A DNA stretch of 64,000 nucleotides from Lichenostomus cassidix. Taxonomy: Eukaryota; Chordata; Aves; Passeriformes; Meliphagidae. The stretch is from assembly GCA_008360975.2 (NCBI GenBank), contig CM039187.1:16881094-16945093 (forward strand), given 5' to 3'. Numbering within the stretch: the stretch's first letter is position 1; the number at the start of each line of letters is the position of its first letter. Shown here in pieces: positions 38,201 to 50,259 of the stretch. Both the position numbers and the translations under genes were made by a program. Below the pieces are notes generated by a model. It was given only the letters and a program-made list of their open reading frames with translations, was not told where the DNA came from and made no database searches.

Positions 38201-40217
38201 ACTGCTGGGCTGGGGGTCCTCCCCCTCTTCCTTAGACATTAATGAAATTGCAAGCAGATATGGCTGTACTTGCTGCCCTGCTTTGGCAATGTTTACAAAG
38301 CTGTTACCTTGCTGGGCTCCCAGTTCAGTGCCAAGAGGAAGAAAAGCCTTTGAGGTTTCATTTACTATTTTACCTCCTTGGATGTTGTTATGTCTTCTGG
38401 CTGGGAGCTGGATACCAGTGCAGACAGAACTAATTATCCAAACCCCTCCACATCTGGCACACAAGCATCTGCATGCTGCCATAGCTAAATGGCATTTGAC
38501 CTGGGAGCCTGCTCTTCCATAGACAGCAACTTTATTAAGAACAGCTCAAGGAAATCCCTCATCCCCTCTGCCCTAATCTGTGCTGTGCTAAGTTGCCCTC
38601 TGCTCAGTCACTCCTGAAAAATACTGGATTGCTTACAAGGCCTTGGGGCACACACAAACCCACTACAATGGATTTTACTGGCACACCCAGCCTTCTCTGC
38701 TGTTGCCCATTGCCATCTTTCATCACAGTGTCATGGAATGTTTGTGTAGAGGGCTTAAATATTCATTTCTCTGGAGGTTCATTTGCACTGTAACATCTCA
38801 GACTTGGACTCTACCTTTTTTAATACATTCTGTGGGATTTGTAGTGTATAAACCAACACAGAGTGGTTTATGAGAACTTTCCTCCAGCACCATGTACAGC
38901 CAAAGTTTCTTGGACCATGGGAGTTTGTGCAGAGGGTGTGAGTTTTGCTTCCTGTAGGGTCCTTTGTTTTTGCTCATAGCCTCCTTAGCTCAGATGTACA
39001 TGATATTTTATATCTGAGTGAAATGAAATGTCCAAGATGAAACATGATGGTTTTGTGGGGGGAGGAAAAACCAACTTTGTAGTTTTGATACGATTGCTAA
39101 GTATGCCATTTGCAAAAGGTTCAGGAACTACACATCTAAGCCACATTTAAAAAGACCTAAATAGGCATGACTGTGTTTATGAGGACTAACTACCATCATC
39201 TTCTTAGTTGAGACACCTTTCCACATTACCCAGCCACAAAAAAATTATCTATCCATTCTAATTACTTATACAACTCCACTGTAACACTTGGAATGTTATA
39301 ATTCCCAGTCTGTTCCACTCAGATGACAAGTGTAAACTGGGACATGTAAAAAGAAAAACGACACAACCAAAGCCTCACAGATTGTTCAGGGCAGAAAGTC
39401 CACCTTGGAGGCTTAAAGCACAGGTCTAGCCTCCTTTGCACTGGACTGAATGTTGTCTCAAGAAGCCTCACCTGCAGATAGGGACATGCATTCTCTCTCT
39501 GTATATACAACAGATGATGAGTTTGCTGTACCACAATAAAGAATGAGACATACTGTTAAAAGTCACTTGAGGCTGGATGCTAAAGGATTCAAGATACTAA
39601 ATTTCAACTACAAGGCCTGAAGTGAAACACCACCTGTCTCTGGATGTTGCTTGTTCTACTAGGCTGCTTCAATGCAATCAGTCACCCATTTCCAAGGCCA
39701 TCTTTGTCTACAAGTTCATGTCATTCTCCTTACAAAAAGTGAATTTACATTCTAAGAGAGGAGAAGGTGTAGCACGCTCCAAACAATATTGTTTCAGTAT
39801 TGTTTCCTGCTATGGGTAGACTAACTTAGAAATATACCAGTAAGAACTATTCATCATAAACTGTCATTGCAGCTGAACTACAGACTCATGATTTATATCA
39901 AGTTCCTCAAAGTTTGTGGCCATTTTCAAGGGACACCCCCCCTCCCCCAAACCAGAGCTGAGTAAAACTGGATCAATTTATAGCTCCAGGTCAGAACCCA
40001 AAGAAATTTTCCCTTTTGACCTCAAACCAGTTGATTTTGTGCACACTCAACCCTCAGACTGTGGATATGCAGATCAAAACCAAAGCAAGCCCTCACAACA
40101 GAAACCATTTCACCATGAATCTGCATGGCTTTCCCTGGGAGCTGAAGGAAAGAAAGCTGCTACTCTTTCAGCTTTGAAGTAAGAGCACAAATTGATTAGG
40201 ACCAACAGTGCTAGAGG
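29276..40217. other. Non-coding DNA, long gene-free stretch
   Basis: About 11 kb in which I recognise no exon, RNA gene or clear repeat. The plus-strand frame at 32550-32912 has a hydrophobic run (F-L-G-L-F-L-F-A-F-W) produced by T/G-rich DNA and is probably chance. A block at 36240-36345 and another at 36760-36950 are rich in homeodomain and PBX/HOX-like words (for example TGATTGAT near 36901-36910). A CTCF-like word on the minus strand is at 38594-38606. Short C-rich and G-rich runs near 39935-39948 and 39056-39063 are too few to form a G-quadruplex. Confidence 0.5.
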
Positions 40218-40300
40218 AGCGGGGTGATGCAGTGGTTTATTAATCACCCTGGGATCCCAGACATGTGCCTTCATTTCCCACTTGTAGAACTAGATAATGG
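40218..40300 (+). repeat. Possible MIR-like head
   Basis: 'gatgcagtggttta' resembles the start of the tRNA-derived MIR head ('gtgcagtggttagag'). It is followed by 'cctgggatcccagacatg' and 'cttcatttccc', similar to the 'actgggagccaggagacctgggttcaattccc' region. Only about 80 bp can be aligned by eye and the divergence is high, so this is tentative. Confidence 0.3.
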
Positions 40301-41815
40301 GATTTTCAACTAGTTCTTTAGATAAGAAAGAGATTATCGGTGTGGTGTATTCTGAACACAAATTTTGCCACTGATGAAGGAACATTTTAACATTGCTTAA
40401 AATCTGTAGATTCTTCAAGGGCAGAAATGGTAACATTAAAAATGGGACAAGAATACTACATGAAAGTGTCATAATCTATGTCTCCATTCATTCAAATTTT
40501 TCAATTTAGAATATTAAGTTTTGAAAAACAGAATGTGTGGAGGCTAACAAAAAGCCTAAGGAGATATATCTGGTGTTCAGAAGAAAGAAAATCACAACAG
40601 ACGGCAGGGTGGTTTCCACACATTTAAATGCTTTTGATTCTGCTTTGTAGTCTGCTTTCTGTTGCTAATTGATTACAATACTTACATCAACTAGAAATTC
40701 GGCAGGTACATTTACTGAGATCACCTTTCAGACAGATATAAAAATAGCAAAATTAAACTGGCAGAGAAGCAGCAGCATCCAAAGACATCCAGACATCCAT
40801 CCTGTTTTTACTCTAATCTAACTTGGCACTGTCTACTCTGGCTCAGGGCAGAGCAAGAGGACTGAGAGAGGTGCTCAGGGATCCTTTTGACAGCCACCTT
40901 TGGAATTGAAATCTCACTCATGTCCCCAGTTTTAATTTCCCAGAAGGACTTTAAATTTCTTAGGACATTTAGGATCTAATATGAAAGAAAAAACGAGCCT
41001 AAGTCACTACAGAAAAGCCATTAGGAGTGTTTTCTGCCTTTGGATCCAAGAGCCTTAAGTTGTGGGAATGTTTGTCCCAGCAGGTTTTCAGCAGCCCTCA
41101 GAAGCCCAGGAACTGAAGATCTCTGTAGCCACCACCTCAGACAGAAAGATCTTGTGCTTTCAAGACTACAGCTTCCACGTGAGAGAACAGTTTGAAGTTG
41201 GACCCACACTTGAAGAAACCTCAACCTTCAAGACAGCCCTCTTAGGTCAACAGCAGCATGGATGCAAGCAGTGGGAACCTGACCCTGTGTCATGGGAGCA
41301 TCCTGTTATCCCTGGCAACTTGAGGAGAGAAATCAGGCTACCCTGGGTATCCAACAGCCCACAGAGAGACCCCACCTACTTTGTGGGCTGCCTAACTGGC
41401 TGTATCCTCTGAAAACCCAGTATCTGTGGTCCTGAGAATCAGCCTTCCATCCAGCCTCTGCTGTGTGGGAGAAAAGCCGCCTCCAGATCTCATACCTCTG
41501 ACAGACAAAACAAAGGGAGCTGGAAGACTCAATAGGTTTGAATATATTTATAATAAAATCTAAAAAGAAAGAAAAGAAATAAGCTTCAAAATTCAAATGT
41601 TGGATTCGAAAAGTAGTTAAACTCTATTTTACCCAATCCAAAACTCTATGAAACCTCTGGCAGCTTCTTTCAAGGGAGAGGGACTATTCATTGGCATTTC
41701 CTGCAATTTCTACTCCTAGGAAAAAGAGAGAATAATTTGGCTTCTCTGGCTCTTCAGCTCCCTTCAAGCTCTAAGATAAATATATTCTAAGAACTAGGCT
41801 CCTTCTCTTCTTGAA
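40301..41815. other. Unique non-coding DNA
   Basis: No gene or named repeat is visible. The 116-codon plus-strand frame at 41062-41412 resembles no protein family known to me, and a minus-strand frame overlaps its 5' part. Confidence 0.5.
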
Positions 41816-42260
41816 AACCATGTATTTATCTGTACTTTATAACTAACACTGGCTAAATGATTGGGAATGATGAAATCATTGAGTGGGCTAAATCTGTTTC
41901 CCGAGCTTGATTGAATGGGCATTATTTTAAACATTAATGACTGCAGGAAAACAACCTGGCTTGATTAGCTGTGATTGGGCAGAGAGGTCACCTGGGTTTC
42001 CTTACTGGTGCATACAAATTCTACATATGCTGATTATTCATGGAGAGCAATATATTCATTTGCAGGTGGTTTGCACAAGCTGATGAAAGTGAAAATTGTC
42101 TGATTAAAAGCTCCTCGAAAGCTGAAAGCACCCAGCTGCTTTCAGATGTCAAACAGTATTTAGCAAAGGCCTGTACAATGACTGCTACAATCAACATCCC
42201 CATCATCACAATTGCCTAGCAGCATCCAGTTTGGAGAAGATCCACTCATGCCAAGCATGC
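41816..42260. promoter_or_regulatory. Candidate conserved developmental enhancer
   Basis: This is the block whose texture looks most like a vertebrate enhancer. It shows repeated TGATTGGG/TGATTGAAT words (two PBX/CCAAT-like TGATTGGGC/A-type sites near 41857 and 41970), many TAAT/ATTA cores, a CAGGTG E-box near 42064, CAGCTG near 42133 and octamer-like ATTTGCAG at 42057. It has no simple repeats and only sparse CpG. The 62-codon frame on the minus strand is not convincing. Conservation is predicted, not seen. Confidence 0.3.
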
Positions 42261-42740
42261 TCAATACTGTACAAAAAGAAATGGTTCCTGACTCAGAAAT
42301 ATTATCTTCAGTTGTGCTTCCTCTTACTGTGCTGTGGCTCTTAAATCTCCTTTATCAAAAGAGCTTATTGAATTCTGTTTCTCAACGAAAAATAGCTGGA
42401 ATTGGATGGAAATTTAATAGAGATTGCTCTTCCTCTCTTTTTTTTTTGCTTAAAAATACGACATCCTTCAGAATAACAGTGTTAATATCTAAAGACTAAA
42501 GCATTCAAACGCAATGTGGTTTGTGTAGGAACACCATAACATTCGTGTGGTATATCCCACAAAAGGTTGCTTTAAAGCGCAAGGCCAAAAAACTGAGTTA
42601 AAAATCAGGCAAGTGGTACAAGAATGATGGCAAAAAAATCCTCCTCCAAACCACTCTTCTTGGCCATTTTACCCCAGTGTCAGTCACCCCCACAGCTTCA
42701 CACTCCTGTAAAATCCACCATCAGAGACAGAAGCTCAGTT
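42261..42740. other. Unique non-coding DNA
   Basis: No gene is visible. Near 42505-42530 a TGTGGTTTG RUNX-type word sits in sequence that keeps CpGs, a texture continuing the candidate element to the left. Confidence 0.45.
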
Positions 42741-42896
42741 CTCACTGAAGTCAACAGGGTCTTCTGCAGCCCCTCACAAGCAGGATGAGCCCATCACCCA
42801 TCCCTCCTTGCCCTCCTTCGGGTGCACCATGCAGAGCACCCCTTGAAGTGAACAGGAGTTTTGCCAAATTAAGGTCTGCAGGTTCAAGCCCTGCAT
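42741..42896. repeat. Relic(s) of palindromic CCATTGACTTCAATGG-type repeat
   Basis: Two pieces of the same old family lie about 70 bp apart. The first is 'ctcactgaagtcaacaggg' at 42741-42759. The second, at 42841-42891, reads 'ccttgaagtgaacaggagt', 'tttgccaaattaaggtctgc' and 'aggttcaagccc', which follows the family order of centre, 'gagttttgcctgagtaaggactgcagg' arm and end. They may be parts of one element with an intervening insertion. The 'gcagg-ttcaagc-cctgc' within it looks like a tRNA T-arm but is explained by this repeat. Confidence 0.45.
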
Positions 42897-45800
42897 GCTG
42901 TAAATAATTAGCCTTAAAAACATCCCCACCAAAAAAAAAAAATTCCCTGCCGGAGGACTTGTAAATGAAGGCAGTAAAAATAATTCTCTTGCTGTCTGTA
43001 AAATGTGTTCCTTATTAGAGAACGCTCCTGACCCCAAGAGTGCCCACACTGTATTTCTCCCTCTGCCTCTCACTCTTACACGCATGCGCATGTGTGCACG
43101 TACTTTGTTCTTTTCTAAAGCTGGCAGCTGTAGCAGTAACAGCAGTTGTAGACATTTTGAGTATTTATTCATCCCCCATATGTTGGGAAAGCCTTTGGGG
43201 ATTCAAAATAAGATCCTTTGCCCTGGTAGAAAGAAGAATAAATATATTTAAAAGAATGTTACAAATTTGGCAAACATCACGACATCAATCCAGACCCTCA
43301 TCAGAGTGAAGCAAATAACAATGTGCAGATTTTATTAAAAATACAGGAATGAAAAAACTGTTTCCCACAACTGAAGAACTTAAAGTCAAAAATAAGCAAG
43401 CCTGAACTCTAGCTTTGCCTGCAGTAATGAGCTGTTTCTCCCCCAGCGGAGTGCAGATGAGTGTTTGCGTCACCCTGCACTGCACTCCTTTCTCTGAGAC
43501 TTGTCAGTTAAAAAATAGATTGTGCTGAACAAAAAAGAAAACATTTCCTTCAGTAGCCAATGAATCCTCCCTCTGCCCCAGCTTTACATGTTCTCTAAAG
43601 CAAAAACAACATTTTTCTGGATGAATGCTTTTCCATGCAAGGTGCCTTCTGTTCAGTTTCCCACCACACAATGGCTGCTCAGTCTCCACAAAGATGCAAC
43701 ATCACTTGATTGTAATGATTCCTGATCAGAACTAAAGGCAATTTATCAGCACAATTGGACACACAACAAACATTGTAAGTGACCATGTTCTGGGTGCACT
43801 GAGAACCACAGCCATCAGCACTGCAGCTCAAAGCATTTTTTGAGGAGAAAGCAAATTGTTTTCAGTGACATTGGGATTGTAATCACTGAGATCAGGCATA
43901 AGAGGGAGACGTGGTCACGTAACAGAGCAATTCAGAGTTTAGTTCCATTCTTTCTGCTCTTAAATTTCCCCAAATGAAAATATGGAATAACTATTGGTTC
44001 CACTGAGGCTGCTCTGATTTATGCTGAAGGAAACAAAACACTGTCTGGCCTTAGGGGCTTTAACTTTTAAAAAGAGCTTATTAGAATGCAGCCACAAGAG
44101 ATTCAAAAAAAGAGTCGAATTCCCTGCTCTTCCCAAACAAGAAGTCCTGGGACTGATACTGAATGCACAGCACGAGCTTTAAGACTGAAAGAACCAGATT
44201 AGGTGATCACAGTAATTCCTCCTGGTTTTAAAACATCTAACATATATGACAAATATAGAGAAGCCAAGGGAAACATTTTATGAAAGATCCTTTGCTTAGT
44301 TCCTCTGTATTCCTTTCTACATCCTATTTGTTCACTTCATCACTGCTATACATTGAATTAAATTAAATGTTCTGTAGCTCATGAAAGAAATAAGTATTAT
44401 AAGGCATGGCTCTTGCTAATAATTACCAGCAGAACCCCTAGGTGGATAATGCTTATTTATCAAATTTGACATTGATTTGAATTTTCAACACTTGCAGCAA
44501 TCTGATCTATGCAGAAACTGGCACATTTACGTTGTCTTTGGGGCTGGAAGGTGTTTAGAATCATTCTTCAGATCCTGTAAACCAAGATCCTTATCCCACA
44601 AGAGAATTTCACACAGAACTGGCTGCATGTTTGAATCAGTTATATTAAACCTGAACACTTTTCAAGCACCCAGACAAGTTTAAATTCCAGTGGAGCCAAA
44701 ACATTTTCAGCCATATAACAACTAGGTTTTAGTGCTAATAAATGTCCTTTCCTCCTGTCTACAGGATGTCCCTATGAAATGAAACTGCTCCTAAAGAATG
44801 TTAACAGAGACATACAATACATTTTACCTCCTTGGACTCCTACAGCTGTGCAGCAAGGGTAATTCAGGGCTACAGGGCTACATTCTAATCCCTGGTGCTT
44901 ATAAAGTAATTTTCCTTTGTCCTGAAGACCACACTTGTCTCTGATGAGGTCAAAGACATGACTGGGATGGAGGGACTTATGAGTGCAGATCTCATTTCCA
45001 TCATAGATGGAACTGGTAATTCTAGGCAGGTTTTGTCTCCAGAGGGCCAAAATCAAAGTCAGAGTCTACAACATTGTAGCATCTATATTCAATAGCTTCT
45101 TTCAGCTCCTTCTGTAGTTCCAAGCACAGTTCCTCCAACTTTGTTTAACCTTGGGCACACTTCCTACCATGGAAATACAACTCACCTTCACTGAAGGTTT
45201 TTGCTCATATCTCTTCCCCTACATATGTGTTTGAGCTCTCACAAGCCAACAGCTCACATGAAGCACAGAGCAAAAACCAAGATGATGCAGAAAGTTGCAG
45301 ATTAGGAGGCTGATTCAGATCAATTTGCACCAAAGTAGATTTTCAACTGTATTCACTAAGGATAAACAGATCTACAAGAAGGAATCTAAGCTAGAATGTG
45401 TCACTTCCCTACTGAATGTAGCCAAAATTTATTTCCCAGTTTACTGCCTGTAGCCTGATGTAGTAAGAGAATATTTCCTCAGAGTGAATTAATTAATTTG
45501 GCTGAGCTTGAACCCATGGAACCTCTTGGTGAGCTGTCAAGAGTGCTGCCCCTGACAAATGCCCTGGGTAACCCTACAAATGGAGAGTAAACAGAGAGTA
45601 ACTGGATTGTTTCATAACAAGGCTCTAAATGCAGATGAAAAATCTCATTATACCCACCAAAAGCAAGCAAATTCTACTGATAAGACTGTATCAGCTTCCA
45701 GGTGTAAATTCCCAGTAAAATATACTACAGGTTCTGAAACATTAATTTTAATGAATGAAATCTTTCAGGCTCAGTTATTTTCCCAAAAGCATTTGAAAGT

Positions 45801-48800
45801 TTGATCAAAATGGTTAAGCAGCATCTAGAGCACAAGGATAATGAAAACTTTATGCAAAGGTATTTTCATTATTGAAATAGGGGAGGAAGAGGAGATTTTT
45901 TTTTTAATTAAATCTAAATACAATGAAAGTTTGCACCAAAATAACAAATGGAAATAATTAAAACTCTTCATTGGACAGATGTATTACAGATCCTACATTT
46001 GTTGTCCTCTCCTCCAGTTGGGCCCTGAGACATATGGGAAAAACAAAGTTAAACCAGTCATATTAATAAAGCCATGAAGCATAATTGTTTATAGGCATGT
46101 AGCCAGTATCCACCTGCCATAACCTGGAACTGCACTAAACTCCCAGATAAGAATGTGAACCCTGATCAAGTACAGTGAAGGTCACAGACAGCTTTGGGGG
46201 GAAAAGGAAATCCAACATTTTTCCTCCTGTTTAAACTTTCAAATAAAATAAAATTGTTCTGTACTGGGAAGGTGGGTCTTTTCAGTGGTAATGAGAGGGA
46301 TGGCTGAGGTCACTGTGGAATTCAAGACCACATGAAATTAATAGATAGCATGAACAATCCCAGGATTTTGGCTGGATGCAGATCCCCTGGCGCTGATTGT
46401 CCACAGAGCCTACAAGCAGCAGGGAAGCAGAGGAAGCAATACAAATAGAATTACAAAACACTTAAACATTCTACATAGTTAGCCAGAGGATGGAATTTAT
46501 ATGGATCTTGATCTCATGAAGGTCTAATTAGTCATTTCACATGTCACAGTGAGAGCTGTGGATTCAACCACAGACATACTCTCAGCAATATTTTATTACT
46601 CATCCTGCAATCTTGCCCTCAGGGGGAAAAGAATTTGTCAGTAACTTCAGGCTCTGAAGTTACAGTGCATGCACACATACCAGCAAGCTGCCTTTGTGTC
46701 ATCTCCTGATGCTGTTGTATCACCTTACTACTGATAGTGGGAAGATCCTTTTAGGAATCACAACAGTCACACTGACACATAAGCAAGAGTTCAGTTGAAG
46801 ATGTGCTGTGGGCAACCAGCACAGTCACAAGTGGTTCTTGAAAGTAGTCCATGGGTCATTTTAGCCCTTGATCAAAAAACTTTAAAAGTATGGAGAAACC
46901 CCAGACCCACCATTTCCTACTGAATTTATATATAAGATTTCCCCAAGTGCTTTAATGGTCTCCTTGCTGTTGGGACTGGTGTAGACAGAGGCTAAAATTC
47001 CAGTCTGGATTTATAACATGAGAAATGTGAGTTTTGCAACACTGAGACAAGGACAGACCTTCAGTTCAAGAGTCCAACATCCTAGTTCTCTAAACTTGCC
47101 TTACTTTCTTTTTGATATTCCCTTATGTGAGAGAGCTGTAAACAAGTACAGCATGGCAGCTGTTACTGAGGTTTACTTATATCAAAACCTTTTCTTTGGA
47201 AATTAAACACTTTTAGAAAATGTCTATATTTTAATTTTTTTTTCTTCAAAACCTTGTGATTTAACAAATTTAAAGTGTTTGCCAAAATATAGTGATTGAA
47301 GAAGTTGGTAGAAAGTGGCATGTATGAGGGAGGCACATAGTAATTGATGGTGTCTGGGGGAGGGGAGATATTTTCTGCCAAAAACTGTTCAACTTTCAGA
47401 AGCAAATGTATTCTGAGTTTTCAGAGTTTGAGGCAGACCTCTGAAAGCAAGTTTTCATGTTGGGAAAGAGACATACTTTTTTTTACTGTACATGATTCAT
47501 CAGTCCAGGATTCATCAGTTCAATTGTATGTTAGATAAACCAGCAGCCTGAAGTTCACAGTGCTATTAATTAGCCAGAGTAAGGGGGGAAGGCTAACTTA
47601 AACAAAACACCAACATGTGTAATAATAAGTATGTGAAGGCCAGAACACTGTATAAGGGCAGGCTGTAATAGAAAGCAAAGGTCACTGAGAAGTGATTGTC
47701 CATTTGGCAGAATAATGAGGTGTTATCAGACCAGTTATCTCATGGCAGTGGGTTGGGTAGACAGATAACTCAGCAGAAGCTCATGTGGCATCCACACAAG
47801 CCAGTAAATCCTGCCAGCAGTTTGCACAACCAGGGGCAGCCCCACAAAGACACTGCCTGTTTGCAGTGCAGAGTCGGACAGACTTCATGAGAGACAGTGT
47901 CTCTGAACCTGCTGCCTGCTGAAATCACCCCAGTGTTATCCAAAGGATGTCCCCATTCTTTGGAGACACCTAACTTTTCCTCTCTTCCCTTTCTGTCAAG
48001 GTGAAACACTTTTCTTATTACATTCTGATCCCTTGAATAAACAAGCAGGTACCATAAGCATGCTTTACTTAAATCCTTGCTGGTCACTTTTGAGTCAATT
48101 GACTGAAAGAATTTCAGTGGGAAAAGGTACCTTAGTCAGATCTGGAGTTACACATATCCCAAGAGGAGATGTGGTCCAGAATCTGAATCTCAGTCTCTGA
48201 GCTGCTACAAACAAAATTCTATTCTCCAGGAAAAAGATAATTTCCAAGAAAACTTCATTCCAGATTTCCCCATCAAGAAATAATGGCTTCCCTGTAGGAA
48301 AATTAGAAAAAAAAAATGGGCACAGGCAGGGGGAAGGGTGAGAAAACAAAGGCTTGCTTTGTTCCCCATCCTCTAACTGTCTTTAAGCTCTTGTCAGTTG
48401 AAAACCAGCTAATTTTTTTTAATTCGAACTTTGCCAGTTGGAACAGAGCCGTGGAACTATGTGCAGCACTACATTCTGAGCAGAAGTAACACTTCCACAT
48501 GGAAATGAAATTATTTTTAAAAAAGCTGTTCGAGAGAAACAAAACCTGCAATTACACCTTATTTCATTCTGGTGAAGAAACTTCATTTTTGACAGAAAGC
48601 TTTTTCTTTCATTTAAAAGGTTTTCTAACCAGCTCTGCCTACAGAAGATATTTTAAAGATCTGTTTCACAAATCAGCATGAGCCTTTCTAGGGCTCATCA
48701 GTGAGGCACACATTATTTTGTCCAAAGCCATTACCCTTGTCCAAAGTGATTACCCTTATCCAGAGCTTTCTGCCTCAGCTCTCAAGCTGATCAGCTTGCA

Positions 48801-49916
48801 ACTGCCTCATTTTATACTTGAATGCCTCATTTACACCAATGAAAACATGTGAGAGCCATTTGTGTTGGCTCACATCATATTCTGCTCAGCACAAAAGAAC
48901 CAAGGGCAATTTCACTGCAGGCACAACAATGGCCACTGTGCCTGTGAACCCCACGGCAGCTCCAGCCTGCCTTATTTACAGCCCCACACACACTCCAGTG
49001 CTGCTCCAGAGGGGAAAACCAGCCCTCCTGCTGGGGCTGTTTTGGCCTCCCCAGCAGGAGATCAGAAGCAAATCAAACATACAGGATCCTCCTGCTAAAG
49101 AAAGAAAGGGCTGGAATCACCACAAAGTCACTCCTCTGCCATGACCTGGCTGGGAAATAAGCTCTGGGTATTTTCTCTGCAGTTATAAAAAGTCATAAGC
49201 ACAAAACATAAGGATATAAATGGAGCAGTCCATGTGACAACAGTCAGAGTTTAAGTGACAAATTCCCAGGGCTGGAAACATATCAGTGTTTTACTTCTCC
49301 AGCCGAGGACCAGATGCCACCCAAAGAAAGTCATGGCAGCCCTCTAGCAGGGCAAAGCTGGCCCCAAAGTGTTAAATGTGTTTATCTAGGAGTCCATAGC
49401 AGGGCTGGGAGGTCCTGCCTGGGATCCCTGAATTAATCCACCTATACCCACAGGCTGTACAAAAAGCTTAGCTTTAAAGATCTCAGTTTCTAGCCATGTT
49501 GGAGAAGAGCCATGGGCTCAAGGCAGAGGATACGAAGAATGTGAAATCCAATGGAGTTCTCCTAAGAATAGCTGCTCTCTACATCTCTGGTTGAATGGAT
49601 GGATCAATATATTTTTATTTTTCTACTGAAAAAATAATTCTTCAGCCAAGACAGGGATGGTAAACTTTGCTTAATTTGGTTCCTGCACAAAGTCATATCA
49701 CAATTCACCACCTTCCTACCCTCTCTGCTCTGATATTTGCAAATCCTCAAGCCTTCCTATGTGGCAGAGCTGGAAAGGAAGACTACACTGCATCCTGAAA
49801 CAGCTTCACACACCAGACTTTGTCCTTCTTGGTTTGCCCTTTGGCACAAGAAGTCATGTTACAATTGTCTCGTGGTTGTGAGAAATACACAGGAAACATC
49901 CAAGGAAAATACCTGA
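42897..49916. other. Non-coding DNA, no gene recognised
   Basis: Seven kilobases with no exon, RNA gene or strong repeat. Weak pieces of the palindromic family may occur at about 43995-44040 and 49545-49572. A 19-bp tandem repeat lies at 48719-48766 and is listed separately. AT-rich, motif-dense sequence at about 44270-44480 (with TAATAATTACC near 44417-44427) resembles conserved non-coding DNA but nothing more can be said. The 105-codon frame at 47770-48087 and others resemble no known protein. Confidence 0.5.
48719..48766 (+). repeat. 19-bp tandem repeat, 2.5 copies
   Basis: Copy 1 (48719-48737) and copy 2 (48738-48756) read tgtccaaag-cc/tg-attaccct and differ at only two adjacent positions. 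A third partial copy 'tatccagagc' follows. It is too short and too few in copies to be a minisatellite. Confidence 0.85.
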
Positions 49917-50037
49917 TTCTTTTCTTTTCTTTTCTTTTCTTTTCTTTTCTTTTCTTTTCTTTTCTTTTCTTTTCTTTTCTTTTCTTTTCTTTTCTTTTCT
50001 TTTCTTTTCTTTTCTTTTCTTTTCTTCTTTTCTTTTC
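49917..50037 (+). repeat. (TTTTC)n pentanucleotide array
   Basis: About 24 units of TTTTC (AAAAG on the minus strand), uninterrupted to about 50020. A slipped segment 'tttcttctttt' follows and then one last unit. A single A at 50038 ends the pyrimidine run. It is the first of three adjacent pentanucleotide arrays. Open frames through it (lysine/arginine-glutamate repeats on one strand, phenylalanine/leucine/serine on the other) are artefacts of the repeat. Confidence 0.97.
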
Positions 50038-50038
50038 A

Positions 50039-50118
50039 TCTCCTCTCCTCTCCTCTCCTCTCCTCTCCTCTCCTCTCCTCTCCTCTCCTCTCCTCTCCTC
50101 TCCTCTCCTCTCCTCTCC
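50039..50118 (+). repeat. (TCCTC)n pentanucleotide array
   Basis: Sixteen units of TCCTC (GAGGA on the minus strand), perfect apart from the first partial unit. It differs from the arrays on either side in its C content (three C per unit against one on the left and two on the right). The junctions are sharp, not mixed. Confidence 0.97.
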
Positions 50119-50259
50119 TTTCCTTTCCTTTCCTTTCCTTTCCTTTCCTTTCCTTTCCTTTCCTTTCCTTTCCTTTCCTTTCCTTTCCTTTCCTTTCCTT
50201 TCCTTTCCTTTCCTTTCCTTTCCTTTCCTTTCCTTTCCTTTCCTTTCCTTTCTTCCTCT
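50119..50259 (+). repeat. (TCCTT)n pentanucleotide array
   Basis: About 26-27 perfect units of TCCTT (AAAGG on the minus strand) to 50250, then a decayed 'tcttcctct'. With the TCCTC array it makes one unbroken pyrimidine run of 221 bases (50039-50259). The right flank soon turns to a short purine tract ('gaaggaggaggagga' near 50270-50284). Confidence 0.97.

Noticed and set aside
39931..39950. C7/C5 runs as a G-quadruplex on the minus strand
   Set aside because: Only two G runs lie close together; four are needed for a standard intramolecular quadruplex.
42879..42895. tRNA T-arm-like hairpin gcagg-ttcaagc-cctgc
   Set aside because: No matching acceptor, D or anticodon arms at the right distance. 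The sequence is explained by the old palindromic repeat relic.
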